Shown: in pieces, positions 15,204 through 24,308 of the stretch | Layout: the number at the start of each line of letters is the position of its first letter | Position numbering within the stretch: position 1 is the stretch's first letter | Source of the DNA: Nocardia yamanashiensis NBRC 100130 | Lineage (GTDB): Bacteria; Actinomycetota; Actinomycetes; Mycobacteriales; Mycobacteriaceae | Direction of reading: 5' to 3' | Assembly: GCF_001613325.1 (NCBI RefSeq) | Contig: NZ_BDCD01000026.1 | Location: 62,001 to 126,000 of the forward strand | Length of the DNA stretch: 64,000 nt | Made by a program: the position numbers and the translations under genes | The notes under the pieces: generated by a model | What the model was told of the DNA's origin: nothing | Databases searched by the model: none | The model's input: the letters and a program-made list of their open reading frames with translations, nothing else

Positions 15204-17087
15204 TCACATACTCCTGGTCGCGTCGAGCCGGGCGAAGTCCAGTTCGTCCAATTCCAGCAAAGCCTCGGACGCGAGACTCAGTGCGGTGCCGGGACGTTCG
15301 TCGATGATCCGCCGGGCCCGCTGCAACCGCCGCTCGGCGCGGGTGAGCGCCACCCGGTGCGGTGAGGCGTCCTTCTCGCTCAACTCCAGCAGCTCGTGGT
15401 TGAGCAGGTGCTCGGCCTCGGTGAGCAATTCCATGGCCCGGACCACCAGGCCGGGCGGGCGCAGCGGCGGATCCTCGTACATCTGCGCGGCGGTCACCAG
15501 GCACTCCACCACGCGTTCGGTGAGATACCAAGAGGGCGCATCGTTTTCCGCGCCGCCGAAGATGCGGGCCGGATCGTCCCAGAGGCCGGTCACCCGGCCT
15601 TCCCGGAAGGCGCGGCGGTCCAGATGGTCCATGGTCGCCTGGGCCAGGGCCATCAGGCGATCGCGGGTCTCCATGGTGCCCGACAGCCGCGCGGCCTGCA
15701 GGGTGCGCTTCAACAGCACGGTGGCGTAATCGGACACCGTCCAGGTGAGCAGGGGTCCGCCGCCATTGGCGTCGCCGCTGCCGTGCAGGCGCAGGGAAAC
15801 GCCCGGGGTGTGCAGGTGGCGCGCCGGATCGTCCTCGGTCAGGCGGCGGATGATCCGGCCGCGGCGGGCCAGTTCGTCGAAAATCGGTGCGGCCCTGGTC
15901 AAATCGTCGTCGCTGGCTTCGCGATTGAGCAGGTCCTGCATGAGCACGGCGGACACGATGAGACTGAAGTAGTCCGACTCCTCGCCGTCGGAGGTCCGCC
16001 ACGGAATGTCCTCCAGCGGCCAGCGGCCGGTGCCGAAACGCGCCACCGCCGCCCAATAGCGCTGGGCCAGATCCCAGCGCAGCTGCAAGGCTTCGGCCAG
16101 GCGGCGCTGCTGCGCGTCGAGCAGGTCGAGTTCGCGGGTGCGCACCGAGGTGAGGTCGTTGATGCCGTCCAGCGCGACGACCGTGAAGTGCAGGTACGGC
16201 CGGGCGACGGCATAGCCCGGTTCCGCGGCGATCGGCATGTCCACGAAGTCGATGGCCGCGGCCTCCCGCACCAGGCTCCAGCTCCAGCCGCATTCGAACA
16301 GCAGCTCTTCGTCGTAGAGATCCACGCCCGGGGTCTGGCTCAGCGTCAGGTCGTTGCGCAGCCGGATGCGCACGCGTTCCAGGCGGCGGGCCACCGACTC
16401 CACCACCGTCTCGCTCGACGCGCCGGTCTGATTCAGCATGGTGAGCATGGCTTGCCCGTCGGGGTCCTCGGGCCGCACGGTATTGACCACGAAGCTGCGC
16501 ACCAGGCCGACCATGGCGGCGGTGAGCCGGTCGTTGATTCGCTTGTCCAGCACGTCTATTCGCTTCGCCAGCGCCCGCGCCTCGGGCCGGGCCTGCGACA
16601 GCACGAAGGGCTGGAATCCGCGCAGGAATTTCAGCGCGGCCAGGCACAGGGTCAGGGACATCGAGTAGGAGTCGACGACATCCAGGTCGAGCTGCCGTTC
16701 GGTCGGACCGTCCGCGCCCATCGCCGACAGGTAACTGCCCGCGGAGAAGACCGGGACCTCCCTGGTCTCCGGCTCGCCGTCGAGTTTCTCGACCCTGGTG
16801 TACCGCTCGATGTACTGCTCCAGCACCCCGACCAGATTCGCCCCGATCCGCGCGCCGGCGCCCATGGGGGCGAGCACCACCTTGATGTCGTCGGCGATCT
16901 CGTCGGGCTGATGCAGCCCGAAGCCGTCGATGACCGTGGCGGGATACAGCAGGCACAGCAGCTGTTCGGCGTCACTGATGGAATTGGAGCCGTCCCGCCC
17001 GCCCCAGGTCCAGGTGCCGTCGAGATAGCAGGCGTTCAACAGCGAGCGCCATATTCCGAGAATCTGCTGCCGTGGCTGAATCCGCAT
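15204..17087 (-). CDS. SCO2524-family protein, function unknown
   Basis: A 627-aa soluble protein and first gene of the operon. The N-terminus RIQPRQQILGIWRSLLNACY is followed by TWTWGGRDGSNSISDAEQL, and most of the chain looks alpha-helical without membrane segments. A GRDGSNSISDAEQL followed by LLCLLYPA is reminiscent of helical-barrel proteins, but no catalytic pattern is evident. ATG 17087 is preferred (GGGGA 8 nt upstream); a longer frame to 17144 would cross the short divergent promoter region. It is 101 bp from the divergent ABC importer. In Streptomyces the cluster also includes a SCO2525-family methyltransferase, which is not beside it here (recall). Confidence 0.65.
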   Translation of the reverse strand: MRIQPRQQILGIWRSLLNACYLDGTWTWGGRDGSNSISDAEQLLCLLYPATVIDGFGLHQPDEIADDIKVVLAPMGAGARIGANLVGVLEQYIERYTRVEKLDGEPETREVPVFSAGSYLSAMGADGPTERQLDLDVVDSYSMSLTLCLAALKFLRGFQPFVLSQARPEARALAKRIDVLDKRINDRLTAAMVGLVRSFVVNTVRPEDPDGQAMLTMLNQTGASSETVVESVARRLERVRIRLRNDLTLSQTPGVDLYDEELLFECGWSWSLVREAAAIDFVDMPIAAEPGYAVARPYLHFTVVALDGINDLTSVRTRELDLLDAQQRRLAEALQLRWDLAQRYWAAVARFGTGRWPLEDIPWRTSDGEESDYFSLIVSAVLMQDLLNREASDDDLTRAAPIFDELARRGRIIRRLTEDDPARHLHTPGVSLRLHGSGDANGGGPLLTWTVSDYATVLLKRTLQAARLSGTMETRDRLMALAQATMDHLDRRAFREGRVTGLWDDPARIFGGAENDAPSWYLTERVVECLVTAAQMYEDPPLRPPGLVVRAMELLTEAEHLLNHELLELSEKDASPHRVALTRAERRLQRARRIIDERPGTALSLASEALLELDELDFARLDATRSM

Positions 17088-17187
17088 CGACGCTGTCCCC
17101 TGCCGTATGGTGGCCGCCCCGCTGGACGCGGCACAAACTATCATGCGTCACCGAGCCGCACGCGGTATGCAGGTAGCGTCGCAAACC

Positions 17188-18054
17188 ATGGATCGGACGG
17201 TTCGCCGACACGCGGTCAGCTACCTGCTGTTACTACCGAGCCTGATCGGTGTCTGCTGCTTCCTGCTCGCGCCGGTCGCGGTGGTGCTGTGGTTGAGCGT
17301 ACACAGTTGGAATCTGTTGGGCCCCATTACTTTCACGGGCGCCGGCAACTGGCGGGCAGTCCTGACAGACCGGCAATTCGGGCACTCGATCCTGGTGACG
17401 CTGGCGCTCACCGCCTTGGTGGTACCGGCACAGACCGCGCTGGGGTTCGGCATCGCGGCCCTGCTGGCGCGGCGGGCGCGGGGCGGGACGGTGCTGCGGG
17501 TGGTTTACGCGCTGCCGTGGATGTGCGCGCCGGTGGCGGTGGGGGTGCTGTGGCAATGGCTGTTCGTGCCGACCGACGGGGCCTTGAACGGGTTGCTGGG
17601 GACGCGGATCGAGTGGTTGAGCGAGCCGGCGCTGGCATTGCCCGCGGTGGCGGTGACGACGGCGTGGATGAATGTCGGGTATGTCGCTTTGTTCTTCGTC
17701 GCGGGGATTCGGGCGATACCCGGGGAGCTCCTGGATGCCGGGGCGCTGGACGGGGCCACGGGGGTAAGGCGCATCCGGTTCCTGATCTTGCCGCTGTTGC
17801 GGCCGACCATGTTCTTCGTGCTGGTCACCGGGGTCTCGAGTGTGTTTCAGACGTTCGACAGCGTGTATGCGCTGACTCGGGGCGGGCCGGATCACCGGAC
17901 GGATGTGGTTGGGATGCGGATGTATTCGGAGGCGTTCGAGGCGGCGCAGCCGGGGCGGGCGGCGGTCATGGCGGTGGTGGTGTTCGCGGTGATGTTCGTG
18001 ATCACGGTGGCGCAGCACCGGTACTTCCGGGATCGGACGAGTTATGAGTACTGA
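17188..18054 (+). CDS. Sugar-type ABC transporter permease (MalF/UgpA-like)
   Basis: A 288-aa inner-membrane permease with six hydrophobic segments beginning YLLLLPSLIGVCCFLLAP. The EAA loop that docks the ATPase is ELLDAGALDGATGVRRIRFL near residue 200. Together with the next two genes it makes a carbohydrate-type importer. The start at 17188 is uncertain; ATG 17167 is in frame. It overlaps the next permease by 11 bp. No ATPase gene is in the operon, so it probably shares a generic MsiK-like ATPase encoded elsewhere, as is common in actinobacteria. Confidence 0.85.
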   Translation: MDRTVRRHAVSYLLLLPSLIGVCCFLLAPVAVVLWLSVHSWNLLGPITFTGAGNWRAVLTDRQFGHSILVTLALTALVVPAQTALGFGIAALLARRARGGTVLRVVYALPWMCAPVAVGVLWQWLFVPTDGALNGLLGTRIEWLSEPALALPAVAVTTAWMNVGYVALFFVAGIRAIPGELLDAGALDGATGVRRIRFLILPLLRPTMFFVLVTGVSSVFQTFDSVYALTRGGPDHRTDVVGMRMYSEAFEAAQPGRAAVMAVVVFAVMFVITVAQHRYFRDRTSYEY

Positions 18055-18874
18055 GGTGCGGGGCGCGCTGCGGGCGGGGGCCGCATACGCCGTGCTGGTG
18101 GCGGGGGCGCTGGTGACGGTCGCGCCGCTGGTGCTGGGGGTGTTCACGGCCTTGAAGACGCCTCGGCAGTTCGCGAGCGAATCCGCCTCGGCGGCACCGG
18201 ATCCCGTCACGCTGGAGAATTTCCGGACGGTCCTCGATCAGGGGCTGGGGCGGGCCGTTGTGGTGACGGCGCTGATGACGGTGTGCATCACCGGCGGGCA
18301 GCTGCTGACGTCGGTGCTGGCGGCTTATGCGTTCGCGCGCACCGAGTTTCCGGGACGGGACGCGCTGTTCTGGGTGTACCTGGGGACCATGATGGTGCCG
18401 GGGGCGGTGACGTTGATTCCGCTGTATCTGATGTTCGCGAAGCTGGGGTGGCTGAATACGTTCTGGGCGCTGGTGCTGCCGTTCGTGTTCGGGTCGCCGT
18501 ACGCGGTTTTCCTGCTGCGGCAGTACTTCCGGGCGATTCCGGGCGAACTGATCGACGCGGCGCGAATGGACGGGGCGAATACGGCCGACATCCTGGTGCA
18601 CGTGGTGGTGCCGATGAGCCGGCCGATTCTGGCGACGCTGACGGTGATCACCGTGGTGGCGCAGTGGAACAACTTCATGTGGCCGCTGGTCGCCGCCAGC
18701 GGGGACAAGTGGCAGGTGCTCACGGTGGCCACGGCGAACATGCAGACGCGGTACAACGCGCAGTGGACGTTGATCATGGCGGCCACGACGCTGGCCATCG
18801 CGCCGCTCGTGGTGTTGTTCGTGGTGTTCCAGCGGCAGGTGCTGCGGTCGATCGCGTGGACGGGACTCAAATGA
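18044..18874 (+). CDS. Sugar-type ABC transporter permease (MalG/UgpE-like)
   Basis: A 276-aa second permease of the importer, again with about six transmembrane segments. The EAA loop is ELIDAARMDGANTADILVHV near residue 175. The ATG lies within the end of the first permease gene and its stop overlaps the ATG of the binding protein (ATGA), so all three genes are translationally linked. The substrate cannot be read, but the sub-family imports mono- or oligosaccharides or glycerol-phosphate compounds. Confidence 0.85.
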   Translation: MSTEVRGALRAGAAYAVLVAGALVTVAPLVLGVFTALKTPRQFASESASAAPDPVTLENFRTVLDQGLGRAVVVTALMTVCITGGQLLTSVLAAYAFARTEFPGRDALFWVYLGTMMVPGAVTLIPLYLMFAKLGWLNTFWALVLPFVFGSPYAVFLLRQYFRAIPGELIDAARMDGANTADILVHVVVPMSRPILATLTVITVVAQWNNFMWPLVAASGDKWQVLTVATANMQTRYNAQWTLIMAATTLAIAPLVVLFVVFQRQVLRSIAWTGLK

Positions 18875-20151
18875 GGGTCAAGGAATCGACTCGGGTGCTG
18901 GTCGGGATCGCGATGGTGATCGCGCTGCTGGTGGCGGCGGCGCTGTGGCTGGGGCGGGAGGGGGACGGGTCGGGGCGGACGGTGGTGCGGCTGCGGATCT
19001 GGGATCAGAGTTTCGTGGCCGCGTACCGGTCTGCGCTGGATGAGTTCGAGCGGGCGAATCCGGATGTCGAGGTGCGGATCTCGGTGGTGCCGTGGGGGTC
19101 CTACGCGCAGAAGCTGCGGCTGGATGTGGCGGGCGGGATCGCCGACGATCTGTTCTGGACCAATCTGTACGAGGACTTCGCGGACGGCGGGCACCTGGTG
19201 GATGTGCGCGCGGCATTGGGTGCGGAGGCGGCGCGGGACTGGGATCCGTTCGCGGTCGGGCAGTTCACCAGGAACGGAAAGCTCTGGGCGGTACCGCAGT
19301 TCGTGGACGGCGGGAGCGCGATCTACTTCAATCGGGACCTGCTCGACGCCGCCGGGGTGAGTGCGGAACAGCTCGGCGCGGCCCGCTGGGATACGGACGA
19401 GTCGGTCGACACCTTCCGCCCGCTGCTGCGCAGGTTGACGGGCGTCGCGCCGTGGCCGTACAACGCGGCCAACGACTTTCAGTCACTGCTGCTGCCATAC
19501 GTCGGGTCCGCCGGCGGGCAGGTGCAGGAAGACGGGCGGTTCGCCTTCGCGAGCCCGCAGGGACAGGCGGCGTTCGGCTATCTGGTGGGATTGATCGCGG
19601 CCGGATTGTCGCCGTCGGCGGCGGATACCAACGGCAGCAGCGATTTCGCGAAGAACGCCTTCCTGCAAGGGCGGCTGCCGCTGTTCCAATCCGGCACCTT
19701 CAATCTGGCCACCATCCGGCAGCACGCCGGATTCCGCTGGGGCGTGGCCATGATTCCCGCGGGTCCGGCGGGCCGGGTCAGCGCGAACAATTCCATCGGG
19801 GTCGCGGGGAACGCGGCCTCGGCGCACCCGGACGCGGTGCGGCGGGTGCTGGGCTGGCTGGGCAGCGCGGCCGGGAACCGGTATCTGGGGCTGGACGGGG
19901 CGAGTATTCCGGCGGTGGTGCCGGAACAGCAGGTCTACCGCGACTATTGGGCGCGGCAGGGCGTAGACGTCTCACCGTTCTTCGAGGTGCTGCGCGGGCG
20001 GCAGATATCCGCGGGCGGCGGGCCGGGGTTCCCGGCGGCGCTCGAGGCGATCATGCCGGTGTTCGACGAGATGTTCCTGGGCCGGATACCGGTGGCGGCG
20101 GGACTGGAACGCGCGCAGCGGGCGGGCAACGACGTGCTGGACGAGCGGTGA
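18871..20151 (+). CDS. Extracellular solute-binding protein of sugar ABC importer
   Basis: A 426-aa family-1 solute-binding protein. After a hydrophobic leader (VLVGIAMVIALLVAAALWLG) the mature part shows the family strand RIWDQSF..ALDEFERANPDV, VPQFVDGGSAIYFNRDLLDA and a late SNNSIGV region. There is no Cys in or after the leader, so it is not a classical lipoprotein; it may be membrane-anchored by the uncleaved leader. It is the last gene of the importer operon and ends 8 bp from a convergent DNA glycosylase gene. Confidence 0.85.
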   Translation: MRVKESTRVLVGIAMVIALLVAAALWLGREGDGSGRTVVRLRIWDQSFVAAYRSALDEFERANPDVEVRISVVPWGSYAQKLRLDVAGGIADDLFWTNLYEDFADGGHLVDVRAALGAEAARDWDPFAVGQFTRNGKLWAVPQFVDGGSAIYFNRDLLDAAGVSAEQLGAARWDTDESVDTFRPLLRRLTGVAPWPYNAANDFQSLLLPYVGSAGGQVQEDGRFAFASPQGQAAFGYLVGLIAAGLSPSAADTNGSSDFAKNAFLQGRLPLFQSGTFNLATIRQHAGFRWGVAMIPAGPAGRVSANNSIGVAGNAASAHPDAVRRVLGWLGSAAGNRYLGLDGASIPAVVPEQQVYRDYWARQGVDVSPFFEVLRGRQISAGGGPGFPAALEAIMPVFDEMFLGRIPVAAGLERAQRAGNDVLDER

Positions 20152-20159
20152 CCGGCTGA

Positions 20160-21098
20160 TCAGATGCGGCTGTGATCGGTGAACGGGGTGCGCGGGCCGA
20201 ACTTGGGTTTGCGCGCGAAACCCGCCAGCCCGAGCAGGCGGACCGCTCGATAGCGGTGCGGGCGCAGGGGTTCCAGGTATTCGACCATGGCGGCATCGTC
20301 GATGGGCCGGCCCAGCAGGGTCCAGCCGACCGTGGCGGCGAGGTGGAAATCGCCGACCGAGAGCGCGTCCGGGTCGCCGAAGGCGCGCTGGGCGATCTCG
20401 GCGGCCGTCCAGACGCCGATGCCGGGCACCGTGCGCAGCCGAGCGGCGGCGTCCGCGTGACTCAGGGCGGCGGCTTCCTCCAGCTTGGGGGCGATACGAG
20501 CCGCCAGCACAATGGTTTTCGAGCGCTGCGGTTCCACATTGGCGCGGTGATACACCCAGGACGGGATGTGCCGCCAGGTCTCGGCGTCCGGCATCAGGCG
20601 CAGACCGTCCGGGGCGGGACCGGGCGCGGGAGAGCCGTAGCGCCACACCAGTTTTCGCCAGGAGGCGTGCGCGGTGCGGGTGTGCACCTTCTGTTCCAGA
20701 ATGGCCGGGACCACCGCTTCCCACACCAGACCGGTGCGCAACATGCGCAGACCCGGATTCCGGCGATGCGCCTCCACGATCTTGGGATGGTCCGGGGCGA
20801 AGTCGTCCAGGTCCTCGTCCAGGCAGAGCATGACGGGCAGGCGCTCGAGAAACTCCGCCGCGCCCGGACCCCAGGCCCGCGCCTCGACCGTATGCCGATC
20901 GGCCTGCCGCAGCCGGTAGGTGACGGGCCCGCTCGGCATGCGGGAGGCATGCCAGTGCGCGCCGTCCGGGGTCTCCTTGTGACACGGATCCCCCAGTCCA
21001 CGCCGCAAGGGCGAGACGGTGGCGGCCAGGTCGATGGGGCGCTCGGACCGCACCGTACGGGTGCAGGCGGTGGCGGTCGGCGCGGAAGTCACCCGCAC
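20160..21098 (-). CDS. HhH-GPD DNA glycosylase (AlkA-like 3-methyladenine type)
   Basis: A 312-aa base-excision repair enzyme. The helix-hairpin-helix is LRTVPGIGVWTAAEIAQRAF near residue 218, with the catalytic Asp in SVGDFHLA soon after, as expected for AlkA-type glycosylases. Residues 1-95 form an N-terminal domain of the size seen in AlkA. There is no Fe-S cysteine cluster at the C-terminus, unlike MutY/Nth. It is probably monocistronic, convergent with the ABC importer and 83 bp from the next gene on the same strand. Confidence 0.85.
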   Translation of the reverse strand: MRVTSAPTATACTRTVRSERPIDLAATVSPLRRGLGDPCHKETPDGAHWHASRMPSGPVTYRLRQADRHTVEARAWGPGAAEFLERLPVMLCLDEDLDDFAPDHPKIVEAHRRNPGLRMLRTGLVWEAVVPAILEQKVHTRTAHASWRKLVWRYGSPAPGPAPDGLRLMPDAETWRHIPSWVYHRANVEPQRSKTIVLAARIAPKLEEAAALSHADAAARLRTVPGIGVWTAAEIAQRAFGDPDALSVGDFHLAATVGWTLLGRPIDDAAMVEYLEPLRPHRYRAVRLLGLAGFARKPKFGPRTPFTDHSRI

Positions 21099-21181
21099 AT
21101 GCTAATCCGCCGCTCCGCGCCTGCAGCGCCTGCCGGAGCGCCGCTGCCGGGTTGGGCAGGCGAGTAGCGATGGTGCGCGAA

Positions 21182-23959
21182 TCAATCGCCGCGCAGGAAT
21201 TGCGCGAGGTGCCGGGCGGTGCGGTCCGCCAGCTGCTCGGCCTGGGTGCGGCAGGAGAAACCGTCCGCCAGCAGGATCGTGTCCGGGGTCGCGTCCCGTA
21301 CCGCCGGCAGCAGGCCGTTCCCGGCCACCGCGACCGATATGTCGTAGTGGCCGGATTGCATGCCGAAATTGCCGGCGAGTCCGCAGCATCCGGCGATTTC
21401 GCGCACTGTCGCGCCGGTGGACGCCAGAATTCTGCGGTCCGCGGCGAAACCGAATTCGGCGTGCTGGTGGCAGTGCGGCTGGACCAGGACGGTGGCCCCG
21501 GAACGGTCCGGGGGCTGCCAGGACGGGTCCGATTCGAGGAATTCCGCGAGGGTGCGGACCGCTGCGGCGACGGCGGCGGCGCGTGGGTCGTCCGGGAGCA
21601 GGCGCGGCAGGTCCGCGCGCAGGGTCGCGGTGCACGAGGGTTCGAGGCCGACGATGACGCCGCCCGCGCGCACATGCGATTCGAGGGCGTCCAGGGTGGC
21701 GCGCAGGCGTTGGCGCGCGGCGTCCAATTGGCCGGTGCTGATCCAGGTCAGGCCGCAGCACACCCGGCGTTCCGGGATCCGCACCCGATGTCCGAGCGAT
21801 TCGAGCAATTCGGCTGCCGCCCAAGCGATCTGTGGATCGAAGGCATCGGTGAAGGTGTCGGTCCACAGCATGACCGGGGGCGAGGGGGTCGCCGGGGGGA
21901 CAGAACGTGCGGATGCGCGCCACTGGCGGCGGAAACTCTTGCGCGCCAAGGCCGGTACCGGACGGCGCGGATCGATGCCGGCGGCGCGCAGGCCGAGCCG
22001 GCGTGGACCGGCGAGGGCGGTCAGGCCGTTGAATACGCGCGGGAAGCGGGTCGCGGCGGCCAGCCATTGCGGGAGGCGGCCGAGGGAGTAGTGGTCGCGC
22101 GGGCGCAATCTGCCCCGGTAACGGCGGTGCAGGGTCTCCGATTTGTAGGTCGCCATATCCACGCCCGCCGGGCAGTCGGAGCCACAGGCTTTACAGGACA
22201 GGCACAGGTCCAAGGATTCGGCGACGGCGTCCGAACGCCAGTCGAGTGCGCCGCGCACCACCTCCTGCAGGACGCGCGCGCGGCCGCGAGTGCTGTCCTT
22301 CTCGTCGGCGGTGGCCAGGTAGGACGGGCACATGAAACCGCCGGACGCGCGATTGTCGGCGCGGCACTTGCCGATTCCGACGCAGCGGTGCACGGCGGCG
22401 GCCAGATCATGATCCGCCGGGAAGCTGAAGCCGTCCGCGAGCGGCAGCGGGGGCAAGCCCGCGAGCCGGAGGTCGGTGTCGATCGGGCGGGGGTGGACCA
22501 GTACGCCCGGGTTCAGCACGTCGTCCGGATCGAACAGGGCCTTGAACCCGGCGAAGGCAGCCAATGCCTGGTCGGAGTACATGAACCGCAGCAGTTCCGA
22601 ACGCGCCCGGCCGTCGCCGTGCTCACCGGACAGCGAACCGCCGAAGCGCACCACCTGCCGGGCGGCGTCCTCCAGGAACGCTCGGAAGCGTTGCGGCGCA
22701 TCGGCTATCGGAAGATCTAGGCGCACATGGATACAGCCGTCGCCGAAATGTCCGTAGAGCAGGCCGTCCACGCCGTGCTCACGGGTGAGCTCGGCGAATT
22801 CCCGCAGGTAGTCGCCCAGGCGCTCGGGTGGGACCGCGGCATCCTCCCACCCTGGCCAGGCCGGATGACCGTCCGGCGTCCGCCCTGCCAGGCCCGCACC
22901 GTCGGCGCGAATACCCCAGAGCGCCTTGGCTTCCGCGGCGTCGGTGACGATCCGCGAATCCAGTGCGTGGGCGGAGCCGCACAGCTTCCGGGCGATACCC
23001 CGCGCGTGTTCCGCTGTCTCGCCTTCGATTTCGATCAGCAGCCATCCCCCGCCGCGGGGCAGCTCCGGTACCCCGCCCCGATGGGTCCGCACCACATCGA
23101 CCAGGCGGGCATCCATCCCCTCCACGGCGATCGGGCCTACCGCCATCACCGCGGCGATATCGTCGGCGGCAGTGGGCATATCGGGATAGCCGAGCACCAC
23201 CAATACCGTCGCGGCGGGCAGCGGAACCAGGTCCACCGTCGCTTCCAGCAGCAGCCCGCACGTCCCCTCGGTACCCACGAACGCCCGCGCGAGCGACGAA
23301 CCCCGTTCCGGCAGTAGGTGTTCCAGGCTGTACCCGGATGCCTGCCGCTCGAACCGCCCCAGCTCGGTCCGGATGAGCGCGAGGTTCGACAGCGTGAATT
23401 CAGGCAGCCCCGGAACCTCGGAAAGTTCCGAACCCAACCGCCGCTCGACCCCCGCCCCATCAAGTATCCGCAGCTCACGCACAGTATCGGAGGTCCTCCC
23501 CCACGCCACCGCATGCGGCCCGCAGGCATTGTTCCCGATCATCCCCCCGAGCGTGCACCGATTCTGAGTCGAAGGATCCGGCCCGAACCGCAGCCCGTAC
23601 TCCCCCGCCGCCCGCTGCAACTCCCCCAGCACCACCCCCGGCCGCACCCGGGCAACCCGCCGCTCCCCATCAACCTCCAGAACCTCGTTCAAATACCGCC
23701 CGAAGTCCACCACCAACCCCGCCCCGATCGCATTGCCCGCCACCGACGTCCCCGCACCCCGCGCCGTAACCGAAAGCCCTTCCCCCCGCGCGAACTCCAC
23801 CACCGCCGCCACATCGTCATCCCCCCGCGGAAACACCACCGCCGCCGGCAACACCCGATAGTTGGAAGCATCGGACGAATACTCGGCCCGCCGCCGCTCC
23901 GACGCATCCACCTCACCAACCAGCCGCGCCCCCAACGCTCGCCCCAGCGATCCAGTCAC
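21182..23959 (-). CDS. FAD-linked oxidase fused to Fe-S/CCG domain (D-lactate or D-2-hydroxyglutarate dehydrogenase type)
   Basis: A 925-aa fusion enzyme. Residues 1-270 are the FAD-binding PCMH region (VVFPRGDDDVAAVVEFARGE, GAGTSVAGNA, GMIGNNACG). FAD-oxidase C-terminal sequence follows, with YGHFGDGCIHVRLDLP and GSLSGEHGDGRARSE. Then come 4Fe-4S ligands (CVGIGKC and CLSCKACGSDCP). The C-terminal third has two CCG motifs (RRVCCGLTW and AGCCGLAGNFG). The architecture oxidises a D-2-hydroxy acid and passes electrons through the clusters to the quinone pool. GTG start at 23959. The substrate is undecided between D-lactate, glycolate and D-2-hydroxyglutarate; LhgO elsewhere in the window handles the L-isomer. 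Confidence 0.85.
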   Translation of the reverse strand: MTGSLGRALGARLVGEVDASERRRAEYSSDASNYRVLPAAVVFPRGDDDVAAVVEFARGEGLSVTARGAGTSVAGNAIGAGLVVDFGRYLNEVLEVDGERRVARVRPGVVLGELQRAAGEYGLRFGPDPSTQNRCTLGGMIGNNACGPHAVAWGRTSDTVRELRILDGAGVERRLGSELSEVPGLPEFTLSNLALIRTELGRFERQASGYSLEHLLPERGSSLARAFVGTEGTCGLLLEATVDLVPLPAATVLVVLGYPDMPTAADDIAAVMAVGPIAVEGMDARLVDVVRTHRGGVPELPRGGGWLLIEIEGETAEHARGIARKLCGSAHALDSRIVTDAAEAKALWGIRADGAGLAGRTPDGHPAWPGWEDAAVPPERLGDYLREFAELTREHGVDGLLYGHFGDGCIHVRLDLPIADAPQRFRAFLEDAARQVVRFGGSLSGEHGDGRARSELLRFMYSDQALAAFAGFKALFDPDDVLNPGVLVHPRPIDTDLRLAGLPPLPLADGFSFPADHDLAAAVHRCVGIGKCRADNRASGGFMCPSYLATADEKDSTRGRARVLQEVVRGALDWRSDAVAESLDLCLSCKACGSDCPAGVDMATYKSETLHRRYRGRLRPRDHYSLGRLPQWLAAATRFPRVFNGLTALAGPRRLGLRAAGIDPRRPVPALARKSFRRQWRASARSVPPATPSPPVMLWTDTFTDAFDPQIAWAAAELLESLGHRVRIPERRVCCGLTWISTGQLDAARQRLRATLDALESHVRAGGVIVGLEPSCTATLRADLPRLLPDDPRAAAVAAAVRTLAEFLESDPSWQPPDRSGATVLVQPHCHQHAEFGFAADRRILASTGATVREIAGCCGLAGNFGMQSGHYDISVAVAGNGLLPAVRDATPDTILLADGFSCRTQAEQLADRTARHLAQFLRGD

Positions 23960-24112
23960 CCCGCCAGCCTAGAAGCAGCACCCCCTCCCGCACCTGGGGC
24001 ACCGGGGACGTGCGCGCGGCGGTCCGCTCTGAAGGACCCCCACCCCCGGGGCCGGGGGTACCTCGCGGCAGTTCGCTCTGTGCGAACACCGGATCCGGGT
24101 ACCTGGGGTGGG

Positions 24113-24149
24113 GGTTCGGGGGCGAAGCCCCTGAGAGTCCCGAGAGTTG
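24113..24149 (+). repeat. Dispersed repeat, copy A
   Basis: GGTTCGGGGGCGAAGCCCC followed by TGAGAGTCCCGAGAGTTG. The first part is a GGGGC/GCCCC hairpin, the second a conserved tail. Compare copies B and C. Confidence 0.6.
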
Positions 24150-24168
24150 CTCTCCCCCTCCCGAGGGG

Positions 24169-24224
24169 GTTCGGGGGCGGAGCCCCGGCCGTTGGGAGGT
24201 ATGGCCGCGAGTTTCGAGAGTTGA
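24169..24224 (+). repeat. Dispersed repeat, copy B
   Basis: GGTTCGGGGGCGGAGCCCCGG is followed, after about 20 extra bases, by AGTTTCGAGAGTTGA, the same tail as in copy C. Confidence 0.55.
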
Positions 24225-24308
24225 GGAATCCCTTGATCTGAACCTTGGTTGAGGTCTTAGTGTCGGTGGCCTGGGGTTCACTGGACCCTGACCGGTGAGG
24301 AGTGCGGG

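Larger units (their letters stand above)
23960..24308. other. 349-bp intergenic region with repeats
   Basis: A G-rich region between two divergent genes. It holds two copies of a short dispersed repeat (24113-24149, 24169-24224). It also has an inverted repeat GTTCGC-N5-GCGAAC (24071-24087), which resembles the CGC-N5-GCG core reported for ClgR. The strong AGGAG of the ABC exporter is at its right edge. No ORF is supported. Confidence 0.5.

Noticed and set aside
13274..15307. Plus-strand 677-codon frame
   Set aside because: It is antisense to three overlapping operon genes with good motifs and shows no domain of its own.
15396..18047. Plus-strand open frame of 883 codons
   Set aside because: It runs antisense through the SCO2524-like gene and in the wrong frame through the permease. 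The composition is that of GC-rich shadow sequence.
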